Source of the DNA: an uncultured Bacteroidales bacterium
GTDB lineage: Bacteria; Bacteroidota; Bacteroidia; Bacteroidales; UBA3663
Length of the DNA stretch: 22,769 nucleotides
Direction of reading: 5' to 3'
Assembly: GCA_905236195.1 (NCBI GenBank)
Contig: CAJOOX010000040.1
Coordinates: 1-22,769 of the forward strand
The notes under the pieces were generated by a model. It ran no database searches and was not told where the DNA came from. It saw only the letters and a program-made list of their open reading frames with translations. Every line of letters begins with the position of its first letter. The stretch's first letter is position 1. Both the position numbers and the translations under genes were made by a program. This document shows positions 1 through 5,852 of this stretch, piece by piece.

Positions 1-461
1 AGTATGGCTACCCACGGATTGTCGTCGAACACAATGACGCCGTTAGAAACAACGAGGACGACGCCGGTGAGCGCCACCAAAGACCCGAAAAAGAACCCGC
101 GGGACAGTTTTTCGCCCCAGAACCAATGGAGCAGCAGGGCTGATACGACGGGAGTGGTGCACACAATCAGGGCTACCGTCTGGGTGGCCGTGCCGATTTG
201 AAGCGCCGTATTCTCGGAGAAGAAGTACCAGGAACCGCCCGTGATGCCGAGGATGACAAAGAGGATTTCGTCGCGGAGCGTCCGGCACCACAATTGCCGT
301 CCTGTGAAGCACAGCAGAATCACCCATGCGATGATGAAGCGGATGCACATAATCTCGGCGGGATTGAGGCCGGCGAGGAGCAGCAGTTTGGAAGCCACAA
401 AAGTGGTGCCCCAAATGCAGGCCGTGATGAGACCGAGAGCGTGATAAAACCATTGGTTCAT
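1..461 (-). CDS. EamA/DMT-family transporter, C-terminal part cut off by window edge
   Basis: The minus-strand frame starting with ATG at 461 reads MNQWFYHALGLITACIWGTT and stays open to the window edge (153 codons seen). Hydrophobic stretches alternate with short polar loops: about residues 6-30, 37-53, 66-82, 90-110 and 120-142. The early motif of the form IWGTTFVASK, together with a mid-region stretch ending in ALQIGTATQTVALI, is typical of EamA (DUF6) drug/metabolite transporters. These normally have ten membrane helices in two repeats and about 290-300 residues, so roughly half is missing here. Family membership is inferred from the hydropathy pattern and these motifs; the substrate cannot be told. 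A perfect -7 promoter motif ends only 5 nt before the ATG. The gene is divergent from the ribosomal protein cluster. Confidence 0.85.
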   Translation of the reverse strand, partial: MNQWFYHALGLITACIWGTTFVASKLLLLAGLNPAEIMCIRFIIAWVILLCFTGRQLWCRTLRDEILFVILGITGGSWYFFSENTALQIGTATQTVALIVCTTPVVSALLLHWFWGEKLSRGFFFGSLVALTGVVLVVSNGVIVFDDNPWVAI

Positions 462-466
462 GGTTG

Positions 467-474
467 CAAAGATA
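467..474 (-). promoter_or_regulatory. -7 promoter element of the EamA gene
   Basis: The minus strand reads TATCTTTG, a perfect match to the Bacteroidota -7 consensus TAnnTTTG. It is followed by CAACC and then the ATG of the transporter. No clear -33 TTTG lies 19-21 nt upstream. With the usual distance from this box to the start of transcription, the transcript would begin at or next to the start codon, so the message may be leaderless. Confidence 0.55.
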
Positions 475-629
475 ACAGATTTTGGCGAGAGGAAAAAGAG
501 TGAAGGAGCGAAGAACCGAAAAGATGGGAAAAATTAATGTTAAAGAATCGGAATTTGGCACTTGAAAGTGACATTTTCCTGAATTTTACTTTTCTTTTTG
601 CGTCAAGATCCTTAGTTTTGAACGGAAAT

Positions 630-661
630 TTTGGCAGATTCGGAAAAATTCCCTATCTTTG
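630..661 (+). promoter_or_regulatory. Promoter of the rplM-rpsI(-rpsB-tsf) cluster
   Basis: TTTG at 630-633 and TATCTTTG at 654-661 are separated by 20 nt. This is the classic Bacteroidota sigma-ABfr arrangement (-33 TTTG, 19-21 nt, -7 TAnnTTTG). Transcription would start near 666-668, leaving a leader of about 120 nt before rplM. It is the best-formed promoter in the window. Confidence 0.75.
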
Positions 662-666
662 CGCGC

Positions 667-788
667 TGTTTGTGTCAGGGGACAATGTGTTCCGACCCTA
701 CAGCGGCATCTCAGTGAGCTGTCCGTAATCTGAGCGCTGCCGATTATACATTATTATATTATTAACTATTTAAACATTAACTAAAGCA
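667..788 (+). ncRNA. Candidate structured leader of rplM (L13 mRNA leader)
   Basis: Between the strong promoter and the rplM start lies a GC-richer block (667-742) followed by an AT-rich run-in (743-788). Several complementary segments are visible. TCAG 675-678 can pair with CTGA 730-733, and GGACA 680-684 with TGTCC 720-724. Alternatives use the same bases: CTCAG 710-714 with CTGAG 730-734, CAGC 701-704 with GCTG 718-721, and CGGCA 704-708 with TGCCG 738-742. Mutually exclusive pairings upstream of a ribosomal protein gene suggest an autoregulatory leader bound by L13 or S9. I recall L13 leaders being proposed for Bacteroidia but cannot check whether this matches. The whole stretch 462-788 has no protein gene; apart from this leader and the two promoters I see nothing in it. 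Confidence 0.45.
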
Positions 789-1247
789 GTGGATACTTTA
801 TCGTACAAGACCATTTCTGCTAACAAAGCAACTGTTACAAAAGAATGGGTCGTTGTAGATGCCACCGATCAGGTGCTCGGCCGTTTCTGCTCGAAGGTAG
901 CCAAACTCCTTCGCGGCAAATACAAGCCCAACTACACACCCCACGTTGACTGCGGTGATAATGTTATCATCATCAACGCAGACAAAATCACGATGACCGG
1001 CAACAAGTGGACCGACCGTGAGTGGCTGACCTTCACCGGTTATCCTTCAGGCCAGCGCGTTCACACGCCCGCAACCGAAGTAAAGAAGAACGGCTATGCA
1101 GCCCTCTTCCTCGTAGTTCTCAAAGGCATGCTTCCCAAGAACAAACTTGGACGTCAGCTTCTCCGCAACGTACGCATCTACGAAGGTGCAGAGTACAAGG
1201 AGGTAGCCCAGCAGCCTAAAACCATCGACATCAATAAACTCAAGTAA
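789..1247 (+). CDS. rplM: 50S ribosomal protein L13
   Basis: The protein has 152 residues, close to the usual 142-155. It begins MDTLSYKTISANKATVTKEW and contains the L13 hallmarks VVDATDQVLGRFCSKVAKLLRGK and HVDCGDNVIIINADKI, then KGMLPKNKLGRQLLRNVRIY. L13 is an early-assembly protein of the large subunit that binds 23S rRNA. The start is GTG at 789; the sequence from there matches the N-terminus usual in Bacteroidales, and no in-frame ATG gives a better fit. No Shine-Dalgarno motif is visible, and the upstream bases are AT-rich. The stop is 2 nt before rpsI, so the pair is translated from one message, as is near-universal for L13 and S9. Confidence 0.97.
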   Translation: MDTLSYKTISANKATVTKEWVVVDATDQVLGRFCSKVAKLLRGKYKPNYTPHVDCGDNVIIINADKITMTGNKWTDREWLTFTGYPSGQRVHTPATEVKKNGYAALFLVVLKGMLPKNKLGRQLLRNVRIYEGAEYKEVAQQPKTIDINKLK

Positions 1248-1249
1248 TT

Positions 1250-1639
1250 ATGGCAGAACAGATTAATGCAGTAGGCCGTCGTAAGGCCGCCATAGCACGT
1301 GTTTACGTAGCTGCAGGTGATGGCAAGATCATCATCAACAAGAAGACACTTGAGGCTTATTTCCCCTCGTCGATTCTTCAGTATATCGTCAAGCAGCCCC
1401 TCAACCTTCTGAATGCTGCTTCCCAGTACGACATCAAGGTTACCCTCTGCGGTGGCGGTTTCAAGGGCCAGGCCGAGGCTTTGCGTCTCGCAATCGCCCG
1501 TGCCCTCGTCAAGATTGACGAAGCCAACAAGCCCGCTCTCCGCGCAGAAGGCTTCCTCACCCGCGATGCCCGTACCGTTGAACGTAAGAAGCCCGGTCAG
1601 CCCAAGGCACGTCGTCGCTTCCAGTTCAGCAAGCGTTAA
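1250..1639 (+). CDS. rpsI: 30S ribosomal protein S9
   Basis: The protein has 129 residues, the normal bacterial length. It shows GRRKAAIARVYV near the N-terminus, a central CGGGFKGQAEALRLAIARAL and the basic tail KKPGQPKARRRFQFSKR. The S9 C-terminal tail reaches toward the P-site tRNA in the small subunit, and the conserved terminal SKR is intact. The ATG lies 2 nt after the L13 stop. A 179-nt structured gap separates it from rpsB. Confidence 0.97.
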   Translation: MAEQINAVGRRKAAIARVYVAAGDGKIIINKKTLEAYFPSSILQYIVKQPLNLLNAASQYDIKVTLCGGGFKGQAEALRLAIARALVKIDEANKPALRAEGFLTRDARTVERKKPGQPKARRRFQFSKR

Positions 1640-1818
1640 TGTTCCGAGTCGCCTGAACGATCCGTTATTGACGCAAAACGTCGCCTAACTCCACAAAAGC
1701 ATCGGAGGGAAGCGTCGAGTTTAGTATCTAAATCCTCCCGACACCGAGGTTCTCCGCGACAGGCGAGCCACTACCCGAGGATTGCAATTAAAAAGAATGT
1801 AAACAAAAAACAACAACT
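1640..1818 (+). ncRNA. Candidate structured leader of rpsB (S2 mRNA leader)
   Basis: This gap is unusually long for a ribosomal cluster and can fold. TCGCCTG at 1649-1655 is perfectly complementary to CAGGCGA at 1760-1766, which would close a domain of about 118 nt. Inside it are the hairpin GACG 1670-1673 with CGTC 1679-1682, and GGAGG 1704-1708 with CCTCC 1734-1738 enclosing TTTAG 1720-1724 with CTAAA 1728-1732. CGGAG 1703-1707 could instead pair with CTCCG 1752-1756. An AT-rich tail (1781-1818) then leads into rpsB. No TAnnTTTG promoter was found in it. It probably acts as a translation or attenuation control element bound by S2, by analogy with rpsB leaders in other bacteria, or it may be a processing site. 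The structure is seen; the function is inferred. Confidence 0.45.
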
Positions 1819-2643
1819 ATGTCTAGAACAAATTTTGATCAACTTTTGGAAGCCGGAGTTCACTTCGGACACTTAAAGAGCAAGTGGAACCCCGCAATGG
1901 CTCCCTATATCTTCATGGAGCGTAACGGCATCCATATTATCGACCTTAATAAAACAGTTGCTAAAATCGACGAGGCAGCTGAAGTCCTCAAGGCTATGGC
2001 CAAGCAGGGCAAGAAGGTGCTTTTCGTCGCTACCAAGAAGCAGGCCAAGGAAGTTGTTGCCGAGAAGGCTGCAGCTGTAGGTATGCCCTACGTCATCGAG
2101 CGCTGGCCCGGTGGCATGTTGACCAACTTCGCAACCATCCGCAAGGCTGTCAAGAAGATGGCTACCATCGACAAGCTGTCGGAGGATGGCACATATAACA
2201 ATCTCTCCAAGCGTGAGCGTCTGCAGATCAGCCGCCAGCGTGAGAAGTTGGAGAAAAACCTCGGTTCAATCGCCGACCTTACCCGTCTCCCCAGCGCCCT
2301 CTTTGTAGTGGACGTAATGCGTGAGCACATCGCCGTAGCAGAGGCTCAGCGCCTCGGTATACCGGTATTTGCTATGGTTGATACCAACTCCAATCCCCGT
2401 GACATTGACTACGTTATCCCCGCTAACGACGACGCTACGAAGTCTATCGAGACGATTGTAGGCACAATGTGCGAGGCTATCAGCGAGGGTCTCGAAGAGC
2501 GTAAGGTAGAGAAGGCTGACAACGATGCTGCTGAAGCATCCGGCAAGGCTCCTGCACGCAGAACGCGCAAGGCTGTCGCCGTGGAGGCTGAAGAGGCTGA
2601 GGCTCCCGCTGCAGAAGCTGCAACGGAAGAGGCAGAGGCTTAA
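1819..2643 (+). CDS. rpsB: 30S ribosomal protein S2
   Basis: The protein has 274 residues. The S2 fold is clear from LLEAGVHFGHLKSKWNPAMA, then YIFMERNGIHIIDLNKT, ERWPGGMLTNF, and ALFVVDVMREHIAVAEAQRLGIPVFAMVDTNSNP. S2 binds late to the small subunit and helps dock S1. Compared with about 240 residues in Escherichia coli, it carries an extra C-terminal tail of roughly 40 residues rich in Ala and Glu, beginning with a short basic patch (ARRTRKA). Such tails are common in this phylum. tsf follows 27 nt downstream in the conserved rpsB-tsf order. Confidence 0.97.
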   Translation: MSRTNFDQLLEAGVHFGHLKSKWNPAMAPYIFMERNGIHIIDLNKTVAKIDEAAEVLKAMAKQGKKVLFVATKKQAKEVVAEKAAAVGMPYVIERWPGGMLTNFATIRKAVKKMATIDKLSEDGTYNNLSKRERLQISRQREKLEKNLGSIADLTRLPSALFVVDVMREHIAVAEAQRLGIPVFAMVDTNSNPRDIDYVIPANDDATKSIETIVGTMCEAISEGLEERKVEKADNDAAEASGKAPARRTRKAVAVEAEEAEAPAAEAATEEAEA

Positions 2644-2670
2644 TTATTAATTTTTACACAAAAAAGCATT

Positions 2671-3663
2671 ATGGCTGTATCAATCGCAGATATCAAGAAA
2701 CTCCGTGAGATGACCGGCGCCGGCATGTCCGACTGCAAGAAGGCTCTCGAGGTTGCCGAAGGAGACTTCGACAAGGCAATGGAGGAAATCCGCAAGAAAG
2801 GTCAGGCAGTAGCTGCCAAGCGTGAAGCACGCGAGGCTGCACAGGGTACTGTAGTGGCAAAGGCTGCCGGCAAGTTCGCCGCTGTCGTAGCCCTCAAGTG
2901 CGAGACCGACTTCGTAGCAAAGAACGACCGTTTCGTAGGTTTGGCCAACAAGATCCTGGATCTCGTACTTGCCAACAAGCCCAAGACGATGGACGAAGTG
3001 CTGGCTCTCCCCACCGAGGAAGGTACCGTTAAGGATGCCATCGTAGCACAGTCGGGTGTGACGGGTGAAAAGATGGAGCTCGGCGGATACGAATTCGTAG
3101 AAGGTGAGACCACAGTAGCCTACAACCACTTCAACGGCATGCTTTCGACGGTCGTTGCATTCAACCAGGCAGGCGCAAGCGCTGAGGTTACCAAGAATGT
3201 AGCCCTTCAGGTAGCTGCCATGAACCCTGTTTCGGTAAACTCTGACTCCGTACCCCAAGAGGTGAAGGACAAAGAGCTCGAAGTGGCTATCGAGAAGTCG
3301 AAGGAAGAACAGGTTGCCAAGGCTGTAGAGGCTGCCCTCAAGAAGGCAGGTCTCAACCCCAATCTCGTGGATTCCGAAGACCACATCGAGAGCAACATCA
3401 ACAAGGGCTGGCTCACCGCTGCAGAAGCAGAGCAGGCACGCCAAATCAAGAAGACTGCAGCAGAGCAGAAACTTGCCAACATGCCCGAGCAGATGATTCA
3501 GAACATTGCCAAGGGCCGTTTGAACAAGTTCTTCAAGGAGTCTTGCCTTGTTGAGCAGGAGTTCGTACAGGACAGCAAGCTCACGGTGCAGCAGTACATG
3601 GACCAGGCCTCGAAGGGTCTGACCGTTACCGCATTCAAGCGTATTAACCTGAATCAGGATTAA
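2671..3663 (+). CDS. tsf: Translation elongation factor Ts
   Basis: EF-Ts releases GDP from EF-Tu. The protein has 330 residues, the long form usual in Bacteroidales (about 280 in E. coli). The N-terminal UBA-like domain has the signature LREMTGAGMSDCKKAL, and the core begins with VVALKCETDFVAKNDRF, matching the conserved TDFV motif that contacts the EF-Tu magnesium site. The C-terminal half includes a Lys/Glu-rich helical stretch (about residues 205-240) and ends in LTVTAFKRINLNQD. It lies 27 nt after rpsB and is probably in the same transcript. A hairpin and a tRNA gene follow. The long open frame on the opposite strand is a coding shadow. Confidence 0.97.
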   Translation: MAVSIADIKKLREMTGAGMSDCKKALEVAEGDFDKAMEEIRKKGQAVAAKREAREAAQGTVVAKAAGKFAAVVALKCETDFVAKNDRFVGLANKILDLVLANKPKTMDEVLALPTEEGTVKDAIVAQSGVTGEKMELGGYEFVEGETTVAYNHFNGMLSTVVAFNQAGASAEVTKNVALQVAAMNPVSVNSDSVPQEVKDKELEVAIEKSKEEQVAKAVEAALKKAGLNPNLVDSEDHIESNINKGWLTAAEAEQARQIKKTAAEQKLANMPEQMIQNIAKGRLNKFFKESCLVEQEFVQDSKLTVQQYMDQASKGLTVTAFKRINLNQD

Positions 3664-3675
3664 TCAATAAGAACG

Positions 3676-3712
3676 TTGACAACCGGGAGTCATCCCGATT
3701 CCCGATTGTCAA
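3676..3712 (+). terminator. Hairpin between tsf and tRNA-Pro
   Basis: TTGACAA 3676-3682 is perfectly complementary to TTGTCAA 3706-3712. Inside, CGGGA 3684-3688 pairs with TCCCG 3700-3704 (or with the copy at 3693-3697). The stem is therefore 7 bp, one mismatch and 5 bp, with an 11-nt loop. It is not followed by a T run (next bases TTCCCTCG), so it may be a weak or factor-dependent terminator, or a processing hairpin that frees the tRNA 5' end only 6 nt downstream. Confidence 0.4.
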
Positions 3713-3718
3713 TTCCCT

Positions 3719-3794
3719 CGGGGTGTGGCGCAGTTGGTAGCGCGCTACGTTCGGGACGTAGAGGCCGCCCGTTCGAGTCGGGTCACCCCGACCA
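3719..3794 (+). tRNA. tRNA-Pro (anticodon CGG)
   Basis: A full 76-nt cloverleaf with encoded CCA. The acceptor stem CGGGGTG 3719-3725 pairs with CACCCCG 3784-3790, then discriminator A and CCA. The D arm is GCGC/GCGC around AGTTGGTA. The anticodon stem CTACG/CGTAG carries the 7-nt loop TTCGGGA, giving anticodon CGG, which reads CCG. The T arm has the TTCGAGT loop. The C1-G72 first pair is the identity mark of bacterial tRNA-Pro and confirms the amino acid. No separate promoter was recognised, so it may be transcribed with tsf or rpsA and cut out. Confidence 0.96.
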
Positions 3795-3805
3795 ATATTT
3801 TCACT

Positions 3806-3825
3806 GGTTTTTCAACAGAAAAGCC
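3806..3825 (+). other. Short hairpin downstream of tRNA-Pro, before rpsA
   Basis: GGTTTTTC 3806-3813 pairs over 8 bp (one G-U) with GAAAAGCC 3818-3825 around the loop AACA. A T7 run follows only after 10 more bases (from 3835), so this is at best a weak intrinsic terminator for the tRNA transcript. It may instead be part of the rpsA leader. Confidence 0.3.
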
Positions 3826-3852
3826 TATTAACAGTTTTTTTATTTCAATTTT

Positions 3853-5751
3853 ATGTCTAACAATTTAAACAATGCCGGCATCGCAGACTTCGATTGGGAA
3901 GCATACGAGAAAGGCGATTCTCTTAGCAATAAGAGCGTGGAGGAATTGACAGCTTCCTACGACAAAACATTAAATTCTGTCAACGCCAACGAGGTAGTCA
4001 AAGGTACGGTTACCGGCATCAATAAGCGCGAGGTGATCGTTAACATTGGTTACAAGAGCGAGGGTGTGATTGCCGCTTCCGAGTTCCGCTACAATCCCGA
4101 TCTGAAGGTCGGCGACGAGGTAGAGGTTTACATCGAATCTCAGGAGAACAAGGCCGGTCAGCTCGTTCTTTCACACAAGAAGGCACGCGTATCTACCTCC
4201 TGGGCCCGTGTGAACGAGGCTCTCGAGAACAAAGAGATCATCACCGGTTTCGTGAAGTGCCGCACCAAGGGTGGTATGATCGTTGACGTATTCGGCATCG
4301 AGGCATTCCTGCCCGGTTCGCAGATTGACGTTAAGCCCATCCGCGACTATGATGTCTTTGTTAACAAGACGATGGAATTCAAAGTCGTCAAGATTAACAG
4401 CGAGTACAAGAATGTTGTCGTCAGCCACAAGGTTCTCATCGAAGCAGAACTCGAAGAGAAGAAGAAGGAGATCATGTCTCAGCTTCAGAAGGGTCAGATT
4501 GTTGAGGGTGAGGTTAAGAACATCACATCCTATGGTGTATTCATCGACCTTGGCGGCGTTGACGGCTTGATTCATATCACAGACCTCTCCTGGGGCCGCG
4601 TAAACGATCCTAAGGAGGTTGTAGAAATCGGACAGAAACTCCGCGTCGTTATCCTTGATTTCGACGACGAGAAGAAGCGTATCGCTCTCGGTCTGAAGCA
4701 GCTCACACCCCATCCCTGGGATTCACTGGATGCCAACCTCCAGCCCGGCGACAAGGTACAGGGTAAGGTTGTCGTCATGACCGATTACGGCGCATTCGTT
4801 GAAATCGCTCCCGGCGTTGAGGGTCTGATCCACGTTAGCGAAATGAGCTGGTCGCAGCACGTTCGCTCTGCACAGGATCTGCTCCATGTGGGCGATACCG
4901 TTGAAGCTGTCATCCTTACACTCGACCGTGCTGAGCGCAAGATGAGCCTTGGCCTGAAGCAGCTCAAGGAAGATCCCTGGGAAACCATCCTCGATAAATA
5001 TCCCGTCGACTCTGTACACCAGGCTAAAGTCCGTAACTTCACGAACTTCGGTGTATTCGTTGAGATTGAAGACGGTGTTGAGGGACTGGTACACATCAGC
5101 GACCTCTCCTGGACCAAGAAGATCAAGCATCCCTCAGAGTTCACGCAGATTGGTGCAGAACTGCAGGTTAAGGTGCTCGAGGTTGACAAGGAGAACCGTC
5201 GTTTGAGCCTCGGCGTCAAGCAGCTTGAGGACAACCCCTGGAACGCAATCGAGGAGAAGTACACCGTAGGATCCGTTCACGAGGGTACGATTCTTGAAAT
5301 GATCGACAAGGGCGCAGTCATCAAACTCGAAGAGGGTGTTGAAGGTTTTGCTACACCCAAGCACCTCACCAAGGAGGACGGCTCGCAGCCCAAGGCCGGC
5401 GATACGCTTGAGTTCAAGGTGATTGAGTTCAACAAGGAACAGCGTCGCATCATCCTCTCGCACAGCCGTACATTCGAAGATGCCGCCAAGGCTGAAGCCC
5501 GTAAGGAAGCAGCTGCCAAGAAGGCTGCCCGCCGTACGGAGAAGAAGGCAGAAGAGACCGTTCAGATGCCTACGCTTGAGAAGACCACTCTCGGAGACCT
5601 CGATGCACTTGCTGCCCTGCGCGACAAACTCGCTGCTGCTCCTGCTGCAGAGAAGAAAGCCGCTGCTCCCAAGAAGGCAGCTGAGGCAGAGGCTCCCGCA
5701 GCCGAAGAAGAGGCTGAAGCTCCCGCCAAGGAAACAAAAGCAAAGAAGTAA
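3853..5751 (+). CDS. rpsA: 30S ribosomal protein S1
   Basis: The protein has 632 residues with six S1 (OB-fold RNA-binding) domains, at about residues 47-109, 128-193, 214-286, 300-372, 386-459 and 473-545. Domains 3-5 have the classical pattern YGVFIDLGGVDGLIHITDLSW and its near copies ending LSW or MSW. Domains 1, 2 and 6 are more divergent, as in other S1 proteins where the first two dock on S2. S1 captures mRNA on the small subunit, which matters in this phylum where Shine-Dalgarno motifs are largely absent. A low-complexity tail (about 546-632) rich in Ala, Lys and Glu follows. The ATG at 3853 is preceded by an AT-only stretch. It is separated from tsf by the tRNA gene and followed by a terminator hairpin. 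Confidence 0.97.
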   Translation: MSNNLNNAGIADFDWEAYEKGDSLSNKSVEELTASYDKTLNSVNANEVVKGTVTGINKREVIVNIGYKSEGVIAASEFRYNPDLKVGDEVEVYIESQENKAGQLVLSHKKARVSTSWARVNEALENKEIITGFVKCRTKGGMIVDVFGIEAFLPGSQIDVKPIRDYDVFVNKTMEFKVVKINSEYKNVVVSHKVLIEAELEEKKKEIMSQLQKGQIVEGEVKNITSYGVFIDLGGVDGLIHITDLSWGRVNDPKEVVEIGQKLRVVILDFDDEKKRIALGLKQLTPHPWDSLDANLQPGDKVQGKVVVMTDYGAFVEIAPGVEGLIHVSEMSWSQHVRSAQDLLHVGDTVEAVILTLDRAERKMSLGLKQLKEDPWETILDKYPVDSVHQAKVRNFTNFGVFVEIEDGVEGLVHISDLSWTKKIKHPSEFTQIGAELQVKVLEVDKENRRLSLGVKQLEDNPWNAIEEKYTVGSVHEGTILEMIDKGAVIKLEEGVEGFATPKHLTKEDGSQPKAGDTLEFKVIEFNKEQRRIILSHSRTFEDAAKAEARKEAAAKKAARRTEKKAEETVQMPTLEKTTLGDLDALAALRDKLAAAPAAEKKAAAPKKAAEAEAPAAEEEAEAPAKETKAKK

Positions 5752-5778
5752 ATCCGCTTCTTTTAAGAATAAATTTTA

Positions 5779-5810
5779 CGGAGGCTCTCCACCCAAAAGG
5801 AGAACCTCCG
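5779..5810 (+). terminator. Terminator hairpin after rpsA
   Basis: CGGAGG 5779-5784 pairs with CCTCCG 5805-5810 and TCTCC 5786-5790 with GGAGA 5799-5803, giving 11 bp with one mismatch and the 8-nt loop ACCCAAAA. It starts 28 nt after the rpsA stop. The following TTCTCC is pyrimidine-rich but not a pure T run. It is the likely end of the translation cluster, so the next gene needs its own promoter, which I could not identify with confidence. Confidence 0.7.
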
Positions 5811-5852
5811 TTCTCCAATAAATAAACCTGCCCATAACTGCGCGATTCCGAC

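Noticed and set aside
43..561. 172-codon minus-strand frame starting at 561
   Set aside because: It is rich in His, Arg and Pro and is out of frame with the transporter, whose own frame (from 461) gives clear membrane helices.
2680..3444. 254-codon open frame on the minus strand opposite tsf
   Set aside because: It lies fully inside a certain EF-Ts gene, shows no recognisable domain and is explained by codon bias on the opposite strand.
5423..5821. 132-codon plus-strand frame at the end of rpsA
   Set aside because: It is a frame-shifted reading of the Ala/Lys/Glu-rich S1 tail, giving an implausible Arg/Leu/Pro-rich product.
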